Assembly: GCF_900107455.1 (NCBI RefSeq)
Contig: NZ_FNQB01000001.1
Coordinates: 806,001-870,000, forward strand
Source: Asanoa ishikariensis
Lineage (GTDB): Bacteria; Actinomycetota; Actinomycetes; Mycobacteriales; Micromonosporaceae
Direction: 5' to 3'
Length of the DNA: 64,000 nucleotides
This document shows positions 46,912 to 55,497 of this stretch, one piece after another. Both the position numbers and the translations under genes were made by a program. The first letter of the stretch is position 1. Every line of letters begins with the position of its first letter. Under the pieces are notes generated by a model. The model had not been told where the DNA came from, did not search any database, and worked only from the letters and a program-made list of their open reading frames with translations.

Positions 46912-48003
46912 ATGACGAACTCCCGATCCTCGGCCGGTTATCTGGCCGCAGCCTGGGCGCTGAGCTACGGGGTGGTCGCCACGGTCTGGGCGCTGACCGG
47001 CGACGGCTATCCGTTCGGTGCCAACAACCCCGACGACGACCTGCACCCGTTGCGGGCGGTGCCCGTCGACCTCGGAGCCACCGTGTACGCCGTGCTCCTG
47101 CTCGGTGTCGGCGTGCTCGCGCTGGCCACCTCGGGTCGCCAGCCGATCCGCCCGCCTCGGCCGTTGCGGGCCGTCCTGCTCGGTGTCGGCTGGGCGGCGG
47201 TCGCCGCGCTGGTCGTGCTGGTGCCCAGCGCGCACATCCTGGCCGTCGTCGGCTACACGCCGATGTTGCTGATCGGTGCGCCGCTCGGCTGGCCGTCGGA
47301 CATCGACTACGGCGTGATCTTCAACTGGACCACCGCCAACGAGGTGTGGGCCATCGTCGGTGGGCTGTTGCTGGCCCGGGCCCTGCTGACCTGGCAGGGC
47401 TCCGCGCGATCGGGTCCGGTCCGCTGGGGCACCTGGGTGACCTACGTCGCGGCTGCCGTGCCGGCCCTCTACGCGGTGACCCGGTTGGGCTTGGCGGTCG
47501 CCGTCGCTTCGGGGATGGTCGAGGGGGAGTTCGACGACCCCGACCTGGCGCTGGCGGCGACCGGGCTGGGCGGCTTCGCGCTGGTCGGCGCGTGGCTGAC
47601 CGTCGGGCTGGTCCGCCCGTGGGGCGAGCGCTTCCCGCGCTGGATGATCGGCCTGGCGGGCCGGCGCGTCCCGGTCAAGTTGGCGACGGTCCCAGCCACC
47701 GCGGTCTCGATCGCGGTAGCTGGTGCGAGCGCGAGCTTCTTCAGCGATCCCGGCCTGCTCGGCGACATGGTCTCGGGCGAGGTCGCGGTCTGGCCGATGG
47801 CTTTCTGGCCACTGTGGAGCGTGACGCTGCTGCTCGCCGCCTACGCCTACCACCGCCGTCGCACCTCCCTCACCGGTCAGGCGGCGACCGGCTCCGGGGA
47901 CGGGATCGAGGCGCGGACCGCCTCGTCGACGTCGGTGGCCGACAGCCCGAAGGTCGACTCCGCCAGCGTGGTGTCGAGCACGAAGGGGCGCTCCCACTGG
48001 TAG
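46912..48003 (+). CDS. Multi-pass membrane protein of unknown function
   Basis: 363 aa. About eight hydrophobic segments (for example YAVLLLGVGVLALAT, AAVAALVVLVPSAHILAVV, FWPLWSVTLLLAAYAY). No family was recognised. ATG 46912 is chosen; GTG 46903 is in frame. The last 42 codons (after YHRRRTSL) have no membrane character and run 127 bp into the convergent oxidoreductase gene. The natural stop may have been lost, making this tail a read-through extension. Confidence 0.75.
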   Translation: MTNSRSSAGYLAAAWALSYGVVATVWALTGDGYPFGANNPDDDLHPLRAVPVDLGATVYAVLLLGVGVLALATSGRQPIRPPRPLRAVLLGVGWAAVAALVVLVPSAHILAVVGYTPMLLIGAPLGWPSDIDYGVIFNWTTANEVWAIVGGLLLARALLTWQGSARSGPVRWGTWVTYVAAAVPALYAVTRLGLAVAVASGMVEGEFDDPDLALAATGLGGFALVGAWLTVGLVRPWGERFPRWMIGLAGRRVPVKLATVPATAVSIAVAGASASFFSDPGLLGDMVSGEVAVWPMAFWPLWSVTLLLAAYAYHRRRTSLTGQAATGSGDGIEARTASSTSVADSPKVDSASVVSSTKGRSHW

Positions 48004-48797
48004 CTCATCTCGACGAACTCCCGGGTGCGGCGGTCGAAGAGCCCAGCGGCTCGGACCGCCGCCTTCGGGTAGCTGCGCAGCCGCGGCAGCGGGTAACCGC
48101 CCACCTCGGCGACCTTCGCGACCACCTGGCGCATGGTCATCGGTGCGGGCGAGGGCACGTGCCACGCCTGACCCCAGGCGCGCGGGTCGCGGGCGAGCGC
48201 GATCAGCGCGGCGCCCATGTCGCCGGTGTAGGTGAAGGTGTGCGGGTGGTCGAGCGGGCCGGGCAGCCAGACCGTCTTGTTGGCGCGCAGGCCGGGCATC
48301 GCCATCTCGATGATCGAGTAGCGCGGGCTCAGGTAGTCGGAGCCGCGCACCTCGGTGACCCCGCTGATCCGGCCCGATCGGTAGGCCGCCACCGCGTCCT
48401 CCCACATCTTGACCCGGACCCGGCCCTTGACCGTCGGCGCGGCCAGCGGCATGTCCTCGGTCATCGGGCGGTCGACGGGACCGTAGACGTAGAGGTTGCC
48501 GGTGATCGCCAGCGGCGCACCGCTGGCCCCGGCCGCGGCCAGCATGGCGTCGGCCATCGGGGGCCAGTCGGTCGGCCAGGTGTGGTACGGCGGGTTGGCG
48601 CAGTTGTAGATCGCCACCGCGCCCTTGCTGAGCCTGGTCAGAACGGTCGCGTCACCGGCGTCGGCGGCGACCCGCTCGATGTTGGGGTGGACCGGGCCGC
48701 TCCCGCTGCGGGTGATCAGGCGGACCTGCTCACCGGCCTCGGCGAGCTGGCGGGCGGTGGTGCTGCCAACGGCTCCGGCGCCGACGATGACATGCAT
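47877..48797 (-). CDS. NAD(P)-dependent sugar-epimerase-like oxidoreductase
   Basis: 306 aa. Extended SDR-type Rossmann protein: HVIVGAGAVGSTTARQLAEAGEQV at the N-terminus, then NLYVYGPVDRPMTED. The classical YxxxK is not clear, so it may be a binding or regulatory SDR rather than a standard epimerase. ATG 48797 has GGAGGAAG upstream. It diverges from a TetR regulator whose likely operators flank this gene's promoter, so it is probably the repressed target. Confidence 0.88.
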   Translation of the reverse strand: MHVIVGAGAVGSTTARQLAEAGEQVRLITRSGSGPVHPNIERVAADAGDATVLTRLSKGAVAIYNCANPPYHTWPTDWPPMADAMLAAAGASGAPLAITGNLYVYGPVDRPMTEDMPLAAPTVKGRVRVKMWEDAVAAYRSGRISGVTEVRGSDYLSPRYSIIEMAMPGLRANKTVWLPGPLDHPHTFTYTGDMGAALIALARDPRAWGQAWHVPSPAPMTMRQVVAKVAEVGGYPLPRLRSYPKAAVRAAGLFDRRTREFVEMSYQWERPFVLDTTLAESTFGLSATDVDEAVRASIPSPEPVAA

Positions 48798-48821
48798 GAT
48801 CTTCCTCCATCGAGTGGATTG

Positions 48822-48838
48822 GGAGAGCAGTGCTCTCC
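48822..48838. promoter_or_regulatory. TetR-type operator 1
   Basis: GGAGAGCA-G-TGCTCTCC is a perfect 17-bp palindrome between the oxidoreductase start and its promoter. Confidence 0.8.
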
Positions 48839-48871
48839 GTTGAGAGCAATAGTCCACGGATCAGTGCCCTC

Positions 48872-48877
48872 TGTCAA
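48872..48877 (-). promoter_or_regulatory. -35 element of the oxidoreductase promoter
   Basis: TTGACA on the minus strand, abutting operator 2. The -10 is weak (GACTAT at 17 bp spacing). A repressor on either palindrome would interfere. Confidence 0.5.
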
Positions 48878-48889
48878 GAGCAGTGCTCT
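48877..48889. promoter_or_regulatory. TetR-type operator 2
   Basis: AGAGCA-G-TGCTCT repeats the core of operator 1 exactly; centres are 53 bp apart (about five helical turns). It lies just upstream of the TetR gene and touches the -35 of the divergent gene. Confidence 0.8.
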
Positions 48890-48909
48890 CTTATGAGACA
48901 CTTGTTCTC

Positions 48910-49602
48910 GTGAAGGCCACATCCATGCGGGCCCGGCTGCGGGCCGAGATGACCGACGAGATCAAGGCGATCGCGCGGCGGCAGTTGGCCACCGAGGGCG
49001 CGAACCTGTCGCTCCGGGCCGTCGCTCGCGACCTGGGCGTCGTGTCGTCGGCGATCTACCGCTACTTCCCGAGCCGCGACGACCTGCTGACGGCGCTGAT
49101 CCTCGACGCGTACACCGCTGTCGGTGATGCGGTCGCGGCCGCGGAGGGCGCGGTCGACCGGGCCGACTTCGCGGGCCGCTTCCTCGCGATCTGCCACGCC
49201 GTGCGGGATTGGGCCCTGGCCAACCCGCACGAGTACGCGCTGATCTACGGCAGCCCGGTCCCCGGCTATGCGGCCCCGACCGACACGGTGGCGGTGGCAA
49301 CGCGTGCGGTGACCATTCTCGGCAGGGTCATCGAGGACGCCGCCCGCGCGGGCCTGCTGAGCCACGACGACGTTGTTCTGCCGCCTGACGTCGCGGGGGA
49401 GGTCGAGCGCATCGGCGAGACCATCGCGCCGAGCGTGCCGCTCGGCGCGCTCAGCCGGGCGCTCGGGAGCTGGCTACAGCTCTTCGGCTTCGTCAGCTTC
49501 GAGCTCTTCGGCCAGCTCAACAACGCGGTCGAGCTCCCGGGCCCGCTCTTCGACCACCAGATGCGCGCCCAGGCGCGCTACATCGGGCTACCCCTGCTCT
49601 GA
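48910..49602 (+). CDS. TetR family transcriptional regulator
   Basis: 230 aa from GTG 48910; ATG 48925 is also possible. The longer frame to 48883 starts inside an operator and is rejected. The N-terminal helix-turn-helix is NLSLRAVARDLGVVSSAIYRYFPSRDDLL. The C-terminal ligand domain (ALANPHEYALIYGSPVPGY) is typical of TetR_C WHG-type regulators. It likely represses itself and the divergent oxidoreductase via the two palindromes. The stop overlaps the convergent GbsR/MarR gene by 15 bp. Confidence 0.9.
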   Translation: MKATSMRARLRAEMTDEIKAIARRQLATEGANLSLRAVARDLGVVSSAIYRYFPSRDDLLTALILDAYTAVGDAVAAAEGAVDRADFAGRFLAICHAVRDWALANPHEYALIYGSPVPGYAAPTDTVAVATRAVTILGRVIEDAARAGLLSHDDVVLPPDVAGEVERIGETIAPSVPLGALSRALGSWLQLFGFVSFELFGQLNNAVELPGPLFDHQMRAQARYIGLPLL

Positions 49603-50082
49603 GTCGTTGATCGTCTCTCGGTGCTTCAGGTAGCGCTCCAGCAACCCGGTGAGCTCGCTCTGGATGAACTCGTAGAAGTCGCCCATGGCCGCGATCCGGT
49701 CACCGGCGGGCGTGGTCCGGCCGCCGGCGGCCTCGACGCCGCCCTCGGCGAGCTTGGCGACCTGCGCGAACAGGGTGCCCTTGACGATCGAGCCCAGGTA
49801 CCAGGCGTCGTCAGGAAGCTTGTAGCGGTCGCGCCGTGAACCAGGCACCGCCGAGCGCTCGACCAAGCCGAGGTGCTGGAGATAGCGCACGGACTGGGAG
49901 ACGGCGGCCGGGCTGATCTCGAGCCCGTCGCTGAGCTCCTTGGCGGTCAGCGAGCCGGCGTCGGTGGCCATGAGCTGCATGAGTACGCGGGCCGCCATCC
50001 GAGGGAATCCCCAGTCGGCATAGAGCCGTGCCATGTCCTCGACGTACTGCCGTAGGGCGGCCTCGTCGCGTTCCCCAGCCAT
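49588..50082 (-). CDS. GbsR/MarR family regulator
   Basis: 164 aa. The winged helix spans about residues 20-90 (FPRMAARVLMQLMATDAGSLTAKELSDGLEISPAAVSQSVRYLQHLGLVER). It belongs to the GbsR-like subgroup common next to drug ABC exporters. ATG 50082 has GGAGGAGG at about 8 nt. It diverges from the ABC exporter across 95 bp that contain a perfect palindrome overlapping the exporter's -35. Confidence 0.9.
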   Translation of the reverse strand: MAGERDEAALRQYVEDMARLYADWGFPRMAARVLMQLMATDAGSLTAKELSDGLEISPAAVSQSVRYLQHLGLVERSAVPGSRRDRYKLPDDAWYLGSIVKGTLFAQVAKLAEGGVEAAGGRTTPAGDRIAAMGDFYEFIQSELTGLLERYLKHRETINDSEQG

Positions 50083-50140
50083 GTCCCGCACCTCCTCCAG
50101 TTCCGTGATCTATCTTGACGCGCTCTTGACGCGAATCAAA

Positions 50141-50158
50141 CTTCACAACTTTGTGAAG
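50141..50158. promoter_or_regulatory. Palindromic operator of the ABC exporter
   Basis: CTTCACAA-CT-TTGTGAAG has perfect 8-bp arms. It covers the predicted -35 of the exporter and is the natural target of the divergent GbsR/MarR regulator. Confidence 0.82.
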
Positions 50159-50170
50159 CAAGTGTAGCTT
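50142..50170 (+). promoter_or_regulatory. Promoter of the ABC exporter, probably leaderless
   Basis: TTCACA (50142-50147), a 17-bp spacer and TAGCTT (50165-50170). The start point would fall at about 50177, next to the ATG at 50178. Two TTGACG hexamers at 50115 and 50126 are further candidate -35 elements. Confidence 0.55.
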
Positions 50171-50177
50171 CCAAATT

Positions 50178-51101
50178 ATGGAGAACGTCATTTCGGTCAA
50201 TGGGCTCGTCAAGAGCTTCGGCCGGACCCGCGCCCTCGACGGTCTTGACCTCGAGGTGCGCCGCGGAGAGGTGCACGGCTTTCTCGGCCCCAACGGTGCG
50301 GGCAAGTCGACCGCGATCCGCGTGCTGCTCGGCCTGCTCAAGGCCGATAGTGGCACCACCACCCTGTTCGGGGGAGACCCCTGGCGCGACGCGGTGTCCC
50401 TGCACCGTCGCCTCGCCTATGTGCCCGGCGACGTGACGCTGTGGCCCAACCTGACCGGAGGCGAGGTCATCGACCTGCTCGGCCGACTCCGCGGCGGGCT
50501 CGACACCAAACGCCGCGACGAGCTGGTCGAGCGATTCGAGCTGGACCCGCGCAAGAAGGGCCGCACCTACTCGAAGGGCAACCGGCAGAAGGTGGCCCTG
50601 ATCGCCGCCCTCGCCTCCGACGCCGAGCTGCTGGTGCTCGACGAGCCCACGTCCGGACTCGACCCGCTGATGGAGTCGGTGTTCCAGAGCTGCGTCAACG
50701 ACGAGCGCGGCGCCGGGCGCACGGTCCTGTTGTCCAGCCACATCCTCGCCGAGGCCGAGGCGCTGTGCGACCGGGTGAGCATCATCCGGGCCGGCCGCAC
50801 GGTCGAGTCGGGCACCCTCGCCCAACTGCGCCACCTGACCCGCACGTCGATCCACGCCGAGCTCGCCGGCGAACCCAACGGGATCGGTGCGCTCGCCGGC
50901 GTGCACGACCTTGTCGTCGAGGGCGAGCGGGTGCGCTTCCAGGTCGACAACGCCGAGCTCGACACCGTGCTGCGCGCACTGACCACGGTCGGGGTCCGCG
51001 GCCTGACCAGCCAGCCGCCGACGCTGGAGGAGCTCTTCCTGCGCCACTACCAAAAGGCCGAGCAGGCTGATGGCCCTGCGGGCCAGGCGGTGCCGGCATG
51101 A
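50178..51101 (+). CDS. ABC exporter ATP-binding protein, TnrB2-like
   Basis: 307 aa. Walker [10 protein letters not shown], signature-like [16 protein letters not shown], Walker [14 protein letters not shown], then the drug-exporter C-terminal region ending [11 protein letters not shown]. The signature reads YSKGNRQK, where canonical proteins have LSGGQ; this is typical of the tetronasin-resistance TnrB2 group. It pairs with the overlapping 529-aa permease to export a drug or lipid-like compound. Confidence 0.9.
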   Translation: MENVISVNGLVKSFGRTRALDGLDLEVRRGEVHGFLGPNGAGKSTAIRVLLGLLKADSGTTTLFGGDPWRDAVSLHRRLAYVPGDVTLWPNLTGGEVIDLLGRLRGGLDTKRRDELVERFELDPRKKGRTYSKGNRQKVALIAALASDAELLVLDEPTSGLDPLMESVFQSCVNDERGAGRTVLLSSHILAEAEALCDRVSIIRAGRTVESGTLAQLRHLTRTSIHAELAGEPNGIGALAGVHDLVVEGERVRFQVDNAELDTVLRALTTVGVRGLTSQPPTLEELFLRHYQKAEQADGPAGQAVPA

Positions 51102-52687
51102 CCGGCACCTGGCAGCTCTTCCGGCTCAACCTCCGTCGCGACCGCGTCGTGCTTCCCCTGTGGACGATCCTGCTCGGGCTGTTTCCCGGCCTGGTCGCCA
51201 GCAGCTTCGCCAGCCTCTATCCCGACCCGGCCGAGCTCGCGGAGTTCGCCGCGTCCATGTCCAACCCGTCACTGACCGCCGTGTACGGCCCGATCTGGTC
51301 ACCGAGCCTCGGCGGCATGACCTCGTGGCGGTCCAGCATCGTGCTGCTGATCGTCGCGCTGGCCACCGCGTTCACCGTCATCCGGCACACCCGCGCGGAG
51401 GAGGAGCAGGGCCGCCGCGAGCTGCTCGGCGCCACCGTGGTCGGTCGCGGCGCCGGGCTGGCCGCCGCGCTGCTGGTCGCGTTGCTGGCCTCGGCGGTCG
51501 TCGGTGGCCTGACCGCGCTCGGCACCGCGGCAGCCGGCGCCGACGGCACCGGTTCGGTCGCGCTCGGCCTCCAGTACGCCCTGGCCTGTCTGCTCTTCGG
51601 CGCGATCGCGGCGGTCGTCGCGCAGCTCACCCAGGGCGCCCGCACGGCACGCTGGATCTCGGGCGCGGTGCTGATCGGCGCCTTCCTGCTGCGGATGCTC
51701 GGCGACGCCGGCGGCGACCTGAACTCGCCCCTGTCCTGGATCTCGCCGATCGGCTTTCTCCAGCGGATCCGGCCGTACGCCGACGAACGCTGGTGGGTGG
51801 CCGGGGTCGTGGTGCTGGTCGTGGCGCTGCTCGCCGCCGCCGCGTACCGGCTGAACGCCGTGCGCGACCTCGACGCGGGTCTCATCGCGTCGCGGCCCGG
51901 TCCGGCGCGGGCGCCGCGCGCCCTGCTCTCCCCGCTCGGCCTGGCGTGGCGGCTGCAGCGCTCGACGCTGTTCGGCTGGCTGATCGGGTACGCGGTGCTC
52001 GGCGTCTTCCTGGGCTCCGCGACCGACGCGGCGGTCGACGCCGTCAAGGACAGCCCCGACCTGGGCGACGTGATCGGTCGGCTCGGCGGTGGCGCCTCGA
52101 TCGCCGACATGGTGATCGCCGCCGGCCTCGCGATCATGGGGATCGGCGCGGCCGGGCAGGGAGTGCAGGCGGCCCTGCGTGCCCGGAGCGAGGAGAGCGC
52201 ACTGCGCGCCGAACCGATCCTGGCCGCGGCGGTCGGGCGTACCCGCTGGATCGGTGGGCACCTGCTGTTCGCGTTCTTCGGGCCGGCGCTCGGCCTGCTC
52301 GTGGCCGGGGTGTTCCTCGGCATCGGCTACGGCACCGCATCGGGGGAGGGCGGCGGCGCGATCGGCCGGGTGACCGGCGCGGCCGCCGTCCAGGTGCCGG
52401 CCGTCTGGTTCACCGTGGCGATCGTGGTGCTGCTGTTCGGCCTGTTGCCCCGGCTGACCTCGTTGGGCTGGGGAGTGCTCGCGTTCTTCCTGCTGCTGGG
52501 CCAGCTCGGCGCGATCCTCCAGCTCAGTCAGTGGGCGCTGGACCTCTCGCCGTTCAGCCACCTGCCGGCGCTGCCCGGCGGCGACCTGACCGTGACACCG
52601 CTGGTCGCTCTGGTCGCCCTCGCGGCCGTGCTGACCTCGGTGGGCCTGGTCGGCTTCCGCCGGCGCGACCTGGCCAGCGGCGGATAA
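51098..52687 (+). CDS. ABC exporter permease, TnrB3-like
   Basis: 529 aa, ATG overlapping the ATPase stop. About twelve membrane segments arranged as two ABC-2-like halves ([45 protein letters not shown]). The repeat suggests an internal duplication giving a full permease in one chain. It works with the preceding ATPase; the cargo is unknown. A perfect hairpin terminator follows. Confidence 0.9.
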   Translation: MTGTWQLFRLNLRRDRVVLPLWTILLGLFPGLVASSFASLYPDPAELAEFAASMSNPSLTAVYGPIWSPSLGGMTSWRSSIVLLIVALATAFTVIRHTRAEEEQGRRELLGATVVGRGAGLAAALLVALLASAVVGGLTALGTAAAGADGTGSVALGLQYALACLLFGAIAAVVAQLTQGARTARWISGAVLIGAFLLRMLGDAGGDLNSPLSWISPIGFLQRIRPYADERWWVAGVVVLVVALLAAAAYRLNAVRDLDAGLIASRPGPARAPRALLSPLGLAWRLQRSTLFGWLIGYAVLGVFLGSATDAAVDAVKDSPDLGDVIGRLGGGASIADMVIAAGLAIMGIGAAGQGVQAALRARSEESALRAEPILAAAVGRTRWIGGHLLFAFFGPALGLLVAGVFLGIGYGTASGEGGGAIGRVTGAAAVQVPAVWFTVAIVVLLFGLLPRLTSLGWGVLAFFLLLGQLGAILQLSQWALDLSPFSHLPALPGGDLTVTPLVALVALAAVLTSVGLVGFRRRDLASGG

Positions 52688-52691
52688 CCGG

Positions 52692-52731
52692 TTCGGTGGG
52701 GCTCGCGGTCGAAACCCCGAGCCCCACCGAA
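52692..52731 (+). terminator. Perfect terminator hairpin after ABC permease
   Basis: Arms 52692-52705 and 52718-52731 (TTCGGTGGGGCTCG and its complement) form 14 bp around a 12-nt loop. Confidence 0.8.
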
Positions 52732-52746
52732 ACATGGGCTCAATTT

Positions 52747-52767
52747 TATAAAACGAACGCTCGTTCA
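52747..52767. promoter_or_regulatory. Orphan TetR-like operator with -10 box
   Basis: TATAAAACGAACGCTCGTTCA: a TATAAA -10-like element runs into GAACG-CT-CGTTC, the typical operator style of many TetR genes. Downstream on the + strand there is only the antisense of the STAS gene, so it may be a relic of a lost regulator. Confidence 0.4.
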
Positions 52768-53061
52768 TTGACGACCGAGGTCATCGAGGGGTACGACGCC
52801 GGCCAGGCCGGTGATCACCAGCAGTTCGACCAGACGCTCGTCGGCGCCTTCGACGGTGACCTCGCAGTCGTGCCGGCGGGCGGTCAGGCAGATCCGGGCG
52901 AGCGCCTCGACGGTGAGCAGGTCCGGGCAGGCCAGGGTTACGCAGACCACGACGCGCACCGGGCCGGGCAGCGCGGCCAGCCGCTCGCACAGCCCCAGGA
53001 TCTCGCCGCGCCGGATGGTCGGGCCGAGCGTCAGCACGATTCGACCCGTCGACGGCTGCAT
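52765..53061 (-). CDS. STAS domain protein
   Basis: 98 aa from ATG 53061 with GGAGG 5 nt upstream; a longer frame to 53109 lacks family support. The fold reads as an MlaB/anti-sigma-antagonist-like STAS domain: GRIVLTLGPTIRRGEILGLCERL, VVVCVTLACPDLLTVEALARICL. The phospho-acceptor Ser of SpoIIAA proteins (DxSG) is replaced by LACPDL, so regulation by phosphorylation is doubtful. It lies 57 bp after the FtsX-type permease, on the same strand. Confidence 0.75.
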   Translation of the reverse strand: MQPSTGRIVLTLGPTIRRGEILGLCERLAALPGPVRVVVCVTLACPDLLTVEALARICLTARRHDCEVTVEGADERLVELLVITGLAGVVPLDDLGRQ

Positions 53062-53118
53062 GCGCACCTCCGGCGGGTACGACGGCCTCCTCGACGAGTT
53101 CGTCGTCACCCACCGACA

Positions 53119-55497
53119 TCATCGCGGTTGCACGCGGTGCAAGGTGCGGCGGGTGGCCAGCAACGACGCGCCGAGCGCCAGGACGGCGCACACCGCGACC
53201 ACGACCGAAAGCTCGGGCCACGGCAGGATCAACCGCACGTCGGCTCCGGTCTGGCCCGCCAGCGCCGACCGGATGCCGAACAAGGCGGGCAGGGCGACGA
53301 GGAACCCGACCGCCGTGCCGAACAGAACCACGAGCGCGGTCTCCGTGCCCACCATCCGCAGGATCTGCCGGTTGGTCGCGCCGGACAGCCGCAGCACCCG
53401 GAAGTCGCGGCGTCGATCGCCGGTCGCCATCACCAGCGTGTTGGCCACCGCGATGCTCGTGTAGCCGACCGACATGCCGACCATGACCAGCACGAAGATC
53501 CACACGAGGCCGTCCTCGTCGTCGTTCGACGAGTAGGTCAGCGGGTCCTGCGCCAGCACGCCGAGACCGGCGGGCACCGCGGACACCGGTGCGCCGCGCA
53601 CGTACGCGGTCTGGGTCAGGGCCGACGGGTCGTGTTGCCGGACCAGGTCGCGGGGCAGCAGCAGCGGGGTAGGCAGTGCCTCGGGCGGCACCGAGGCGGC
53701 GACCCGCAGCGGCACGATCTCTCCGTCCGCGAAGGTGAGTCGCAGGGTGTCACCGGGTCGCCAGCGTGGGTCGGCGACCACCACCGTGCCGGCGGCCAAC
53801 GCGGCGGCGTCGCCGGCGACCGGCACCGCGCCGGGCACCACACCGAGCGCGTCGGACGGCGTCTTCCCGTTTACGAAGACCTGAGTGGACAGTCCGGACA
53901 GGACCGTGCCGGGCAGCCCGGCCACCGCCGTGTCGGACAGCCCCGGTGTGCCGTCGGCGGTGACCACCACGTCGACGCCCAAGGCCCGCGCGTCCTCGCC
54001 GCCGAAGGCCGGCGACATGGTCTTGACCATGCCGAGGATCAGCACGGCGAAGCCCACCGTCAACAACACGGGTCCGGCGGTCGCCGCGGTCCGGCGCACC
54101 GCCGCTCCCGCGTTCTCCCGCACCACCTCGCCGGTGGCCGACCGGCGCAACGGCAGCGTCAGCGCCCGCAGCGCGGGCGGGATGACCACCGGTGCGAAGA
54201 GGGTGATCGCCACGATCAGCGCCAGCGCTGAGAAGATCGCCGTCGTCATCGAGGCGCCGTCCTCCACCATCGGCGTGAGCACGGCCAGCGCCAGCCCGGT
54301 GACGCCACACAGACCCCCGAACACCCAGCGGGGCACGGTCATCGCGCGGCGGTCGACCGCCGCGTCGCGCAGTGCCTCCAGCGGCCTCACCCGCGCCGCC
54401 CGGCGGGCCGCTGCCCAGGCACCGGTCACGGCCACCACGACTCCGGTCAACACGGCGGGACCGACGGCGAGCAGGGATGGGCTCGGTGTGAAACCGGCCG
54501 GCTCCAACTCGGCCCGCACCAGCAGGTCGCCCAACCAGGGCGCCGCCAGCATGCCCAGCGCGGCTCCCGCCGCCGACGAGACCACGCCGACCACCAGGGC
54601 CTCTCCGAGCAGCAGTCGGCGGGTTTGTCGCGGCGTCGCGCCGATCGCCCGCAGCAGGGCGAGCTCGCGGCGCCGTTGATAGGCGTTGAGCGCCGCGGTT
54701 GACGCCATCACGAACACGGTCGCGAACGCGGCGAGCAGCACCATGACGGTGATCAGTTGCGTGCCCAGCCAACGGGTGCGGCTGACCGCCTCCGGCTCCA
54801 GAGCCGTGCGCGCGTCGCCGGCCACCACGGTGCCGGCACCCCCGATCTTCGCGCGCGCGGCGGCGGCCACGGTCTCAGCGGCCGCGGCGGGTTCCAGGAC
54901 CAGGCCGATCGCCCGTACGCCAGGTGCCAGCGCGACCGCCGAAGCGTCCGACACGTAGATCCCGGGGCCGTCGACCGTCCCGGAGACCCGCATCGGCCTG
55001 GGGCCGGTCGCGGTCAGCACGGTGGCCGAGTCGCCGGGTGCGAGCCCATAACCCGCGTCCAGCACCACCTCGTCCGCGGCGCTCGGTGCGGCGCCGGCCA
55101 CCAATCGGTAGGGCGCCAACGCCGCCGTCGACCAGCCGTGCCCGAGCGGGTCACCGGCCGCCGGGTCACCGATCGGCCGGCCGGCGCTGACGAGTTGGGC
55201 GTAGAACGACCGGTCCGGCACCGCTGCCGCCACGCCGGGCACGGCGCGCAGCGATGCGGCCAGTTCCTCGGCGCGCCCCGTGGACCACGGCACGTACTCC
55301 ACGTACGCCTCGGCGTCCTCGCCTCCGGCCGGAGACTGGACGATCACCGCGGCCCCGGCGAGCCGGTCCGGCACGGCCGGCTGGGCGGACACGAAGACCA
55401 CCAGCGACGCGGTGAGCACGCCGACGCCGAGGGTCAGCGCGATGAACGAGCCGACGAACCCCGTCCACCGCTCACGGACGGTCGACCACGAGAGCAT
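53119..55497 (-). CDS. FtsX-like ABC transporter permease
   Basis: 792 aa. Two FtsX modules, each with an N-terminal helix, an extracellular domain and three helices (YQRRRELALLRAIGATPRQTRRLLLGEALVVG; RRRDFRVLRLSGATNRQILRMVG). This is the BceB/MacB-type mechanotransmission class, handling peptides or lipoproteins at the membrane without classic transport. ATG 55497 overlaps the ATPase stop by one base. It is opposite to a two-component system, a common antibiotic-sensing arrangement. Confidence 0.92.
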   Translation of the reverse strand: MLSWSTVRERWTGFVGSFIALTLGVGVLTASLVVFVSAQPAVPDRLAGAAVIVQSPAGGEDAEAYVEYVPWSTGRAEELAASLRAVPGVAAAVPDRSFYAQLVSAGRPIGDPAAGDPLGHGWSTAALAPYRLVAGAAPSAADEVVLDAGYGLAPGDSATVLTATGPRPMRVSGTVDGPGIYVSDASAVALAPGVRAIGLVLEPAAAAETVAAAARAKIGGAGTVVAGDARTALEPEAVSRTRWLGTQLITVMVLLAAFATVFVMASTAALNAYQRRRELALLRAIGATPRQTRRLLLGEALVVGVVSSAAGAALGMLAAPWLGDLLVRAELEPAGFTPSPSLLAVGPAVLTGVVVAVTGAWAAARRAARVRPLEALRDAAVDRRAMTVPRWVFGGLCGVTGLALAVLTPMVEDGASMTTAIFSALALIVAITLFAPVVIPPALRALTLPLRRSATGEVVRENAGAAVRRTAATAGPVLLTVGFAVLILGMVKTMSPAFGGEDARALGVDVVVTADGTPGLSDTAVAGLPGTVLSGLSTQVFVNGKTPSDALGVVPGAVPVAGDAAALAAGTVVVADPRWRPGDTLRLTFADGEIVPLRVAASVPPEALPTPLLLPRDLVRQHDPSALTQTAYVRGAPVSAVPAGLGVLAQDPLTYSSNDDEDGLVWIFVLVMVGMSVGYTSIAVANTLVMATGDRRRDFRVLRLSGATNRQILRMVGTETALVVLFGTAVGFLVALPALFGIRSALAGQTGADVRLILPWPELSVVVAVCAVLALGASLLATRRTLHRVQPR

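Noticed and set aside
51070-54231. A 1053-codon plus-strand frame spanning the ABC permease end and the STAS and FtsX genes
   Set aside because: It is out of frame with the permease and antisense to FtsX; Arg/Gly-rich shadow.
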